Origin: Diphasiastrum complanatum
Taxonomy: Eukaryota > Streptophyta > Lycopodiopsida > Lycopodiales > Lycopodiaceae
Direction of reading: 5' to 3'
DNA: 64,000 nt
NCBI GenBank assembly: GCA_029204225.1
Contig: CM055094.1
Location: forward strand, 24,390,541 to 24,454,540
The translations under genes and the position numbers were made by a program. Shown one piece after another: positions 33,409 to 45,400 of the stretch; position 1 is the stretch's first letter, and every line of letters begins with the position of its first letter. The notes under the pieces are model-generated. The model was not told the origin of the DNA. It did no database searches and saw only the letters and a list, made by a program, of their open reading frames with translations.

Positions 33409-36400
33409 CTGCTATCACAGCCAATATTTGTTCATCAGTATCATCAGAGTCAGTTACATACCAGGGAACATAATGAACATCAGAGATGCAAGCCATGCTG
33501 GACACCCAAAAAGAAAAGCATGTAGCTGAAAAAATAAATACATTCCTATGGAAGACTTTCAGACACTAATTGCACTCTGCATAAACATCATACTTGTACC
33601 ATGCCATGCCATACATGCATAAGCTGCTATTCTTGACTCATGATCTAAGACTTCTGTGTGTGCATGCACATGCACCTCAAGATAAATACAACCATATAAA
33701 CATCATACCTATACCGCGTAATGTATAGGAAAAGGCCCGAGGTAGGGACCCTTCCCCGGCATGAAGTACTGCTGGAAATTTGCCAAAACTAAAGATTTAG
33801 AATTTAAAAACTACTGTTTTTAATAAACTTTGAGGAATCCATCCCTGTTATTTATAGTAAATACACCTTACAAATATGTAAGCTACATTCATCGCTTCTA
33901 TTTATAATAAGAACACCTTACACATTTGTAAGGTTTATATAATGAAATCTATTTTCAGACAAGCAAAATTGTGTCATTTAAGCATTCCTAGAAATACAAA
34001 GAAAATTTTCCAGCAGTGCTTTACACATACATAAGCTACTATGATTGAAATATTCACTAAGGAGGTCGTACAACTTGTATGTATTTTGGTAATTTAGCTT
34101 GCAACTTTATAAGTGAGCATATAAAAATTAATAACATGTACATGAGTGAAATTTATGTCATATTTGAAACATCAACTAAATATTTCTTCTTTCTAATAAT
34201 TTTCTACTTTGATTCTCCTCAGTTATCACTATGGACGGAAGGCCACATGGGTGTAGAGAAGATTAAATGGATCTCCTGCAAGGAATCCCAGGAGAGGGCG
34301 ATAACTAATGATGCCCAGGAAAGGTGGTTGGAATAACAGGAGGTGACATGGGGCTGGAGGACCAAGAACAAGGTCATTGCAGCCAGGTTAGAAGGGAGAG
34401 TATTTGTGGGCAGGGGGCGTGACGGCCAAAGGCAGTATGAAGGAAGGGTACGGAGGAGGGCTCTAAACGTTGATTGATACTATCAATATGTTGAGTTTAG
34501 GAAAAGATTTGTAGTGTTTCAAATATGTATATGTAACTCAGAGTTGCAGTTCCGAACCACGATTCACAGTTCTCGTTAGGGTTTAGAGAATCTCTTCTTC
34601 TTTTTTTATTTTGGTGGTTTAGGGTTGAAAGCTGAGCGGCTGCTTGAATGTTAAGAATCTAGTGATTACAAGCACTAATCCGACAGGACCAAATGCCACA
34701 GAATATTAGCTGAAAAATAGCAGTAGTGAAAATTTCATAAACGAATGAAAGATTCTATTCGGCTTGAACTACAATTCCGCTATGATTCCTCTTCAGCCAG
34801 TTCATTGAAAATCGATTCTCTTCAGAGAGATTCGCTCACTGCAACTCTGATGTAACTGTAGAAATCTGTTTCTAATATGTATGTTTAAGAGAGACACGTC
34901 TGCAACTCAATTGTAAAAGACTAAAATCGATAATATATTACAAATGTAAAATTGATAAAAGATTCGGATCGAATGGAGTTTAGTATATAATAGGTTTATG
35001 TAAGTAAGTATGCTTAAACCAAAATTGGTTACACATGCTATTTAGTTTACAATGCTTTCTTTACGATTTGTCCAATTTTCGTAACTAAACTAGGATCTCG
35101 CAGATCAACACATCTGTTGTTGCATATCAATAGGTAGTGACACATGCATGGATTTATTCTACAGATGCTTTTCACATTTTTTTTCCACTCATATGCCCTC
35201 ATTTGTGTGGCAGATTCAAGTCAAACTCCTGACCATAGTTGCCCATTCCGGAACGGAACGCGTTCCAGAATAGGTTCTGTTCTGGAACCTGAACAAAAGA
35301 AACTTTTAAAAAAACATATTTTTTTACAAAAAAAGCGATACTCCAGAGTTCCAAAACACTCGTTTCAAAATACAAACATTTTGTACTACGAAACGTTCAA
35401 AAAAATGCAAAATTTCTCCTGCGCATTTTTGAGAGAACCGGCTACTGGAGAACCGCCTACAAATATTTTTTGTGCATATGAGGAAGAGGTTGTGAGCACC
35501 TAACAACCATTTTGGTGGTTGTAGAGAAAAAGAACAGTAAAAATAAATTTTGGGCAGCTTGTAGACTGTTTATTACTTTAAATATTAAGTTACCTTGATA
35601 GAAATTGAAAAAGTGAATACTCATCACTGAAAGGGTCACCATTCATTGATTTTTTTAGAAGCGTTATTTGTGTTCCTCATTTCATTTAGAAGAAGCTACT
35701 CGATGTTTTGAAGTCCAAACAAAAATCCTTTTACATAAATTATGATTGCTAGCTGGTACTTGTAGACTTTTTAGCTCCCACAACTTGAAAGCCCATTATA
35801 TTGTCCAAGAAACGTATGTGTTAGGTCCTTAGAAACCCGTTCTGACCATTTACAGTCGGAACGTACTGTATGTTCCGTACAGTACGTTCCGGAACGTACT
35901 GGGTCGAAACGTTTTTTTTTTAATGCTAATTTCATTTGCGAGCTTGGATTCGCTGAACTTGCTAAAATTATCTGTCTAATGGAGTGCCTAACTGAAACAA
36001 AGACCTAGCACGACAATCACAGGAAAAAAAATAAGATCATGTAAAGTCAGCTGATTGAATAACGATAATTTGGACAAATTTGTGCACATCTGGATAGCGC
36101 TCATGAACAAGATCATGGAACTCAGCAGCAAACTCCACGCCAGTTGGCCCACCACCAACTACCACAATTGCAGCTACATAGTCTAAGACTTTGTGCATGG
36201 ACGGTTGCACGTCTCCTTTGTTATGTGAAGTGTTCATTTCTGCGGCATTTACTTCTTTCTTCATTCTGGAATCGTCATTGTCTCTCTATGCCTTGTTGGT
36301 GCAGCTTTCCTGCTTGTTTTGGGCATCATCTCCTATTTTTTTCTGCGGCGTTTCTTCGTTCTGGAATCATCACTCTCTCTCTACACCTTTTTGGTGCAGC

Positions 36401-39400
36401 TTTCCTGCTGCTTTTTTTTCTTTGTTAGAAACTACGAATTTTTTTTTCTTTTTCCCTGGCCACATTCTGGAACACGTTCCGGAATGGGCAACTAAGGTTA
36501 GATCATACCTTAGAAGCCCGTTCCGAGCAAAAAGGGTTGGAACGTTCCGATCCGTCCGTTCCGTACGTTCTGGAACGTACTGAGTCGGGACGTTTTCTTA
36601 AAAATAAAAAAACATGTGTTAAACTGGCCGCGATCTTCCTCCTTTGTAATACACTAAGGGACGCTAGATATACTGCTACTTCCACGAAGTATGGTACCAA
36701 GGTCCCGAAACTTACTTCCGAGATCGAGTATGGTACTAAGGATACTGCTGGCACCTCTACGACCAGGTCTGGCACCACGGACAATACAACGGGATCCACA
36801 CTACAGAAGTCCGGCTCCGCTGAAACAACGGGAGTACAAGCTACAATAGAGACTCTTTGCCCAATGGTGCTTGCCCAATTCGATGCCTAGCAACATATTC
36901 AGGAACACGTAAGCTAGAATCTACAAGTCCTCTAACAAACAGGAACAAAGTTGAATCAAGAGTTGAGGAACGATCTTTTCTGCAGTCATATGCTGTTGGG
37001 AGAATGGCATTGTCTCTTGGGTTCAGGATGCTATTCTCTGGGCTATCATCAATGAGAAGCGTGTTATGTGCAGTGGGAACGAACTCCTCTGGGCAATCAC
37101 GTAATGAAGGGCAGGAATTCCAGAATTTCTCACTTAAGACTTTGAGAAATAGTTCACACGCAGGTTTTCTCTTGAGCAAATGATTGCGTTCATCTCTGAC
37201 AGTCAAACAATCATCCTGCCCAACAACTAGATTCCTTTGTTAAAACGGAACGTTTTTTTTTTTTGAATTTGGTGAAGTTACGGAACGGAACGCGTTCCAG
37301 AACGCATTCCGTTCCGGAACAGGCAACTAAGGGTCATAGATATCCATTCCATACCTTTTACGAAATACAAAACGTAAAAATTCCTTTCGGAAAAAAATCA
37401 CTTTTATAACATTAAAAGAAATTTCGAACAGATTTTCCAAAAAGAAATTCAATACTTATGGAACACTCTCAGAATGGCATTCTATAATCTGTTTTGTTCT
37501 ATATGGAACTATGCTTTAGGCCATATATCTTGCAAAGATTGGTCCAAATTCTCCTGCCCAAGGAGTTGTCAGCTTTCAATATTTAAAACAAAATTTAGAA
37601 AGAGATTGAATAGGCATGCTACTAGAAGTCTAATGCAAAAAGCAAAAGTCTGCACTTAGCATAATGAAAGTAAAGGCAACATGCAAAATAGCAAGTGTGT
37701 AAGGCACGAGAATGATTGCAACCTGATCTCTTTTACTGCAACCACGAGCAAAGTGCCCTTCTTCACCGCATTTGTAGCATACTTGAGCAGCCTTCTCGGT
37801 ATTCTTAGTAGGCCCTCGAGATTTTGCACATCCCTGGTGAATCAAAAGAAAACAAATATATAATAACCACCTAACACCCAAATTGCAATGAACTCTAATT
37901 ATCAAGATTTCAAAAACTGTGAGTATGTGGAGCCCATGCATGCCATCAACATTGACTACCCAACTGGATCCAATTGCCAAATTATTTGCTTGATTATTGC
38001 AATTTTGGATACAAGCCATGACATACCTACCAAGTCTCCAATTCAATGAGCCACCCATGCGCTCACTCATGGGCCCAATGTTGCTTGCCATTGAAGCACA
38101 CTAAAGAGAGTGTAAAGAGTGGAAACAAGCATCCTAGCTTCCTTACAACACTCGATAAAGCCACTAGAAGTGGACTAGCCATAGAAACTTGGTGCTGGGC
38201 TGGCGCTAGTGCTGATGGCACTGGGAACATGCATTGGTGTTGGTGCTAGCTTTACAACACAATCATTGGACCTAAACCTTTATTGTGATCATAAAATCAC
38301 TACTTTCCCTATCTACATGATAGTGATTTTCTTATTATCTTCAATGTTAGTTCCCATCCACCTCTAACCATCCTGTAAGGTTTTACTAGCCCTGATTTTA
38401 TACCTATCTCCAACCATTACTCTTGTGGCCATTTTTCCTCCAAAAGCAAGTGTGCATTTTTGTATTGGGCCACAAAAGAGATAGGGGACATTTATTCCCC
38501 TACCAATAGTCCTTTGCTCATCAAGTTTAACTTCACATTGGAGCCACTGCAACAAGTAATCCAAGAACTCTTGACAAGGGATCGAAATAGGGAAAACAGC
38601 TTTAAGCATTGTAGATATGGGATGAGACAAAAGCGTTGGAAAGTGTACATCTACAAGAAGAATTGGCAACCTTAAAAAACCGTAGTGGAGAAAACCTTCG
38701 AGCCCTAGAGAACCGATCGAAGCAACACCGAAAAAAAAAACCAAGACTTGGGCTATCATGGTTGAAAAAAGCTCCAAAAAGACCACACCTCCAATGGCAT
38801 AAATGATCTGACAAGAATTCATTCCCCAAGCATTCCACCTCCCTGCAAGTTTATTATTGCTTGTAGACTTCAAGAGTACCTTTGACTCTATCCCTTGATA
38901 CATGCGCATTCAAAGCCTTCGACTTTATCCCTCCACACATCCTTATCTACTAGATCTTCATTTTGCACAAGATAATATATTGGCTTTCATGAGACTCTAT
39001 GAGTAGGTTCTCGGATGTTCATGCTACCTTGATGGTATATTTGAGTAGGTGACTAGCAAGGTTGGGGTGGAGCAAGGATGCTCACTCTCACCCACAATTT
39101 TTGATTTATACATCAATGAGCTTGAGGGAGTAATCAATCAGCATAATGGTCAAGATTGTCGACTTAGAGACATTCTGATATCCATTTTCTAGGTTCTCCA
39201 TCTAGGGAAGGCTTGCAAGATCACATTAATACCCTTCATACATGTTGCCACACCCATGGATTGGAAGTGAATATATTGCCAACAGTCCCGATGCTCGTGA
39301 ACATAGAGCGACAACTGGCGAGTTTTGAGAAAAGCCAGGGGCCATTTGATCGAGCACAGTGTCGAATGAGGGAGGATCAGTTGAGGCCTGTGACATGGTG

Positions 39401-42400
39401 GAGCTAGTGACTTATAACGATTGGTTGAGAGAATCCTCTCACAAAACTATTCAGCATCCGCCTGTGAGCGGAATTGGAGCAAGATGAGGTAAGTGTATCA
39501 CAGGAAGAAGAGGAACCAGCTATCCATTGAGCCGTGCAGGCAGTTGGTGTATGTGAACACCAACGGATGCATGCTGGGACACACACGTGCAGAGGGTGCT
39601 AAGTTGATCGAGGCGAGTCATTGTATTTCTTAATGTTTGGAACTATGTTTTGATTTTTGACGTATTGAATTGCTTTTGATTTAATTTGACTCACAAGATA
39701 CGCATCTGATAATGTTGTCTTTTTGTGGTTGCAGGTGAACCCTAACTCTTGCTTGGTGGACTCCGCAGCTGTTGCTCCTCGAGTGTTCGTCCTGCATATA
39801 TGTGGATTGAAGAGAAGTGGTTTAGTGTAATGACTGATTGCAAGAACGGCTGGTTAGGCACGTTCTAACGGCACTCAGTTTGTCGTCGGCAGCGTCCGTG
39901 GAGGTGGTTGTCCTCCTAGTACTTTGCTTGATCTCCTTTGTACTTAGAGCGTGGAGATCCACCGTCATTCGGTCTTCAGGTATTTCGAGCTTCGTGGCTT
40001 GGTGTCTTCCTTCGGCGTTCGGCTTCCCTTTCAAGATCCTTTGGTCCTCGAACATCAGACCTTCACCTTCGAGTCGTCATTCGTTTGACCTTCGTGTCTT
40101 TGGGTGATAGCGTTCGTTGAAACCGTTATGTAGGCAAATATTATCCGAGGCGGTTTCTACCTGTGGGTAATCTCTTTGTAACATGAATTCGAATGCTATC
40201 AAAGCTTTGTGGGTAGAAACATTAAGTTTCTTCAGAAAAGCATGGTAGCTTTACAATTCCCAGACTGGTCCTCTGCCTTTCAAACATCCCCTTGCCTAAG
40301 GGCTTAGTGAAGATGTCAGCTACCATCTTCTTCGTTCCAATGAAGGTGAGGTAGCAACTGCCTTGTCCTAGGTCTGTTATCTCGAAATGTTTCGCGATGT
40401 CGATTTTCACTTGTGCAATCAGCTCTTCGCTTCTGCATAGGATCAATGTGTCGTCCACGTAGACAACAATGATTATGATCTCCCCATCTGTGACCTTTAC
40501 ATATACATTGCAATCAGCCATCAGTGGCTGGAAACCCAAGGATCGTGGAGCATGATCCTTCTTCTTGTACCATTGTCGCGCAGATTGCTTCAAACTGTAG
40601 ATGCTCTTGTGCATTCGGCAGGCGTAGCTGGCAAGTGTCGTGCAAATGTAACCAGGAGGCTGGTCCATGTAGACTTCTTCGTCTAATTCGCCATGTAAGA
40701 ATGCGGTTTTCTCATCCACTATGTGGATCTTGAGGTCATAAGCGGCTGCATATGCGAACAGTAAACATAGGGACACATGCTTGACTACTGGAGAGAAGGT
40801 CTCAGTGTACTCGATACCGTACTTCTGAGAGAAACCCTTTGCTACGAGTCTGCCTTTGTATCTCGATACATTTCCATTCGGTCCATACTTCACTTTGTAT
40901 ACCCATTTGCATTGCACTGTTTTTTGCTTATCTAGTACTGGTTGCAGCGTCCATACCTCATTCTTCTTCATGGATTCGATCTCCTCATTTATGGCTTGCA
41001 CCCATTTGTCCTTGTCTGGACTGTCGATGGCTTCCTCGTAGGTTTGCAGTTCGCCGCTGAATCTGCAGAACTCTTTAGATGTCGAAGACGAGCTGCCTGG
41101 CACGAATCTGGCTGGCGCTCTTCGTTCTCTTGTCGATCTCCTTGGGGATTGTTCGAGTACTGCAATGTCTTTGCCTTTGTCTCTTCGGCTAGGTGCGGAA
41201 CAATTGCGGTTTATTGACGTTCTAGCTGTAGGCATGCTTGCGGTCTTTTCTTCGTCTCATTCGTCGCTCAACTGATGTGCGATCTAAACATCTTCGTCTG
41301 AGTGTTCGGGGTCTGCTCCCTCTGTCATGGTTGGCAGATCGTAGTACTGCTTTCCTAAGACTTCATAGCTGACGAAATCATCATTGGCCATTATTCTGGT
41401 TTCGTCGAACTTGACGTCTCTGACGGTCTTCACTTGGTTGGTCTTTGGCATGTAAATCCTGTCGTATGACGAATGATTGTCTACCCGACGAGGTATCCTT
41501 GTTTGACTTTCTCATCGAGCTCCTTTCGAAGCTTGTTTGGAACGTGTGCATAGGCTGCGCACCCAAAGATCCGAACGTGTGTCAAATTGGGCTTTCTACC
41601 CCACCATAGTTCGTGTGGCGTCGTGTGAGGAACACCAGATTTGCCGATCTTGTTCTGGATATAGGCGGCTGTAGCTACTGCTTCAGCCCATAGCACTCTT
41701 GGTGCTTTCGAATAGGCCATCATACACCTTGCAGCTTCCATGACGGTCCTATTTTTCCTTTCAGCTACACCGTTGTGTCGTGGTGTATAGGATGTGGTCC
41801 CTCTATGAAGGATTCCACGACTGTTGCAGAAATCAGCGAAGGGATTTGAGATATATTCTCCGCCACGATCAGTTCTGATCTGTTTGAGTTTGCTTCATGT
41901 CCATTTTTCTGCCCAGTTCACGTATTCTATGAACTTCTCGAGTGCTTTCGATTTGTTATGTATGAAGTAGACTATTGTGAGCTTGCTATAGTCGTCAATG
42001 AAGGTGATATAGTATTTCGAGCTTCCTACAGAGATCACATCGGAGGGTCCGCAGATGTCTGAATGTACTAGCTCCAGAAGCTTTGTTGATCTGAAGGAGC
42101 CCTTTGTGAAAGGAGTACGGAACATCTTCCCCTTCATGCACGCATCACAGTATGTCGAGTTGGTTGCACTGCTAATGCTTATTCATGTGATCGCTCCATG
42201 CTGGCCTGCCTGATACAGGGCCATTGGGTCCATGCGGCATAGTCTATTGTGCCATAGAACGTATGTAGATTCATGGGCTTGGTGTGCTTGATCTGTCGTT
42301 GCCTTTTCGTCTTCCGTGTGTAACAAGTGTACTGGTGCTGGCGTCAACGACGTTGCACGTTTCGTTGGAAAACGTTACGCGCATTCCTGCGTCTGCTATT

Positions 42401-45400
42401 CTTGCAGTTAAGAGCAAGTCTTGCTGCAACGTGGGTACGAACAGGACGTTGTCCAATCTTCGGTCCTTGCCGCTCGTGTTGAGAAGGTCTGATGTTCGAG
42501 GACCAAAGGATCTTGAAAGGGAAGCCAAACGCCGAAGGAAGCCACGAAGCTCGAAACACCCGAAGACCAAATGACGACGGATCTCCACGTTCCAAGTACA
42601 AAGGAGATCAAGCAAAGTACCAGGAGGACAGCCACCTCCACGGACGCTGCTGACGGCAAACTGAGTGCCGTTAGAACGTGCCTAACCAGCCGTTCTTGTA
42701 ATCAGTCATTACACTAAACCACTTCTCTCAATCCACATATATGCAGGACGAACACGAGGGAATTGGTTGAACATCAATGTGAGCTAGGCATAGAACTGCC
42801 AGCCAATGTCCAAGAGTCTGCTAGTAAGCGAGTGTCTGATATGGTTCGTGAGAGACATAGTATCTCTCATGCCGACGCGCTGGGTGGATTTGTCACACAG
42901 CGCTCAAGAAAAATTCACTGATAATATAGTAGATGTTATGCAAATGTTCTTCTTATCTTTAATGATATCGAATGCTTTGATGTCTGATCATTGTCTGTAC
43001 ATATTCAGATGTTTATTCTTATTCCGCACACTGGATCATCCTTGTTGAATGCTTAAACGAATTCTGCATGTAGATCAGCAATGTCTGTCTACACTCTGAA
43101 AGATTGTAGGTCTGATCAAGCAGCAATAGCCGCCAGTCATAGTCGAATTCTATCTGAGTTTAGTGAACTCATAGTTCCCGCTAAGATACACATCAGTTGT
43201 ATCAGAACAAACGAGGCCCAAAGAGAAGAAGAGAAGACGCAAGCAAACCCTTTCCGGTTTCTACTTCGCCCAACATTTGCCAGTTCTTCCTTCCCATCTC
43301 TCGTCACTGGTATCAGAGCCCTAGACTTGAAGATCCAGGAGATCGACTACTCACAACAAGAAGCCAGAATCCAACTGAGACATAGATTACACAATGGCAT
43401 CGATCAGTAGCATACAATCAAAGATCTGTACCGTTCTCGATTCGTCCGGGTCCAACTTCCTAGCGTGGAAGGTAAAGACATCCCTGATCGTGAAGGGAGA
43501 AGGCTTATGGCCTTGGGTCGATGGAACGGAGGAGATGCCTGCTACACCAGGCAAAGAGCTGAGAGAGTGGAAGGAAAGAAATGACAAGGCAGTAGCCGTT
43601 CTTTCGTCCTCCATCGAAGACTCTAACGCTTGACCTCGCGACACTCTCGAACGCAAGAGAAATGTGGGATGCATTACTGACCAGGTTCCAGACAAAATCA
43701 CGAAGCCAGATAATGCTTCTCGAAGACACAACGTTGGAACAGATAATGCAGTCTCAGCAGAGAAGCAACTCACCTACTTGCTACAAGCTTTACCAAGATC
43801 CTTCCAGACTACCTGAACATTGCTAGCCAAAGATCCACAGATGACTCTCGAAAAAGCCGTAATCGAGATAAGAGAAGAAGTCGAAGCCCGTGAGCACCTT
43901 GATCATAAGGCCACCTCTGATCAGGCTCTCTATAACAAAAGGACAAGCCGAAGAAACCGTTCAGACCTAAGAGGGAGTCAGACCGAAAACAGGATCGAGA
44001 TCAGCAGACGGAGGCAGTCGCCAAAGGCAAATGGAAGAACAAAGGCAAACCAAGACAGCAAGACGACGAAAAGAAAACATGCGTGAGATGCAAGCGAGAA
44101 GGCCACACAGTCGATACGTGTTGGCTGAATCCGAAGATCGCATGCATCCACTGCCACAAGAAAGGTCATGCAGCTATGGACTGCTACCAGAATCCGAGGA
44201 ACAAGCAACCTCAAGGCAAACGAGAAAACCACAGCAGTTTGTCTTACGTGGAAGAACCCGAAAGCTCCAAGATGGGCGAAGAAAGGACGAACAATGGTAA
44301 TGCGACAGCCTACCTATGTGCAGATATGTGTGCAACCTCAACATCTGACACACAAGAGGTCATCCTCGACTCAGGAGCAACCTCCCACTTCGTTACATCC
44401 AGACGAATCATGGCTGACTTTCACAACACAAATCCATCCAGATACATAGTTCTTGGAGACAGATCAAGACACCAGGTGAATAGCTCTTCGTTTGCAAATT
44501 TATTTTTGGTTGCATCTTCAAGATATGTATTTTTGTGGCCTGCTATATAATTATAGGATGTCAACATTCTAAAATAGCATCTTAAACATATAATATCTAC
44601 AATTTTATACTTAGCGAGGTCTACATCAATCTTTGCCTTTCATTTTTCAATCTATGCAACCATTCCATATACTGCCGACTTTGAGAACAAACATCTAAAG
44701 CCTTAAATTCAATCCTCAAGAATACATTGTGCATTTGGATCTTGCAACTTGTTCTAGGCCACCAACTACAAAAAGACCTATAAATAAGAAGACTGAAATG
44801 CTTCGAGCGATAGAGACAAGAAACATTAGGCCATAGCTTGTATGGGTCAAGAGAAAACAGATAATAGAAAGGCTTATTCGGAAGCAATTGGCAGAATAAG
44901 CACAAGAGTACTGTAAGCTTGAGGCAGAGGAAAACAATGAAGTTGCATGTGAATGTGCTGTGGAAGTTGAGGTTGAGCAAAGGGCAAGAAATAAGGATAA
45001 GTCCTCATGCTTATGGTTAGGGCTTATATAGGGGACTTTGATGAAAGTGTTTCGAGAGTTGAATCAAAGCCAAACATTCGCTATGAAGGGTTAGAGGCAA
45101 GCACAAACATAGATGCACCCAAAAACCAGATGGCCTTCATGCAGATGCAAAAGGGCATGCAGACACAAACAGAGAGGTCCACCTTGGATTCAAGAAAGAA
45201 ATAGATCACAACATGGATCACCTTGAAAATCATCATTGACCATAGCGGCCTCCCTTTTTGTAAACAGGAAAGCCACTCAAGAACTTGATTATAAATGCTA
45301 ATGAAATTCAATGTGTGAATATATACAGAAAATAAAACTTATAATCTTGGTAACAATATTCTGTAAGATGGTCGTAGTTCTTTGGGTTATTTGTAAGAGA

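Larger units (their letters stand above)
33409..37722 (-). other. Intron 6 of the zinc-knuckle gene
   Basis: About 4.3 kb without recognisable exons. It carries the two adjacent hAT-like elements at 35828-37331 and a separate hAT-like end at 35234. The part from 33.4 to 35.2 kb is AT-rich; near 33.84-33.95 kb a short motif (atttataRtaa...acaccttaca.at.tgtaag) occurs twice. Confidence 0.6.

Noticed and set aside
36144-36583. Plus-strand frames of 94 and 130 codons with hydrophobic segments
   Set aside because: Antisense to the captured NADH dehydrogenase fragment and hAT-like end; no motif of their own.
36503-36890. Plus and minus frames rich in T/S and V
   Set aside because: Spacer inside the hAT-like element; no family similarity, created by the subterminal repeats.
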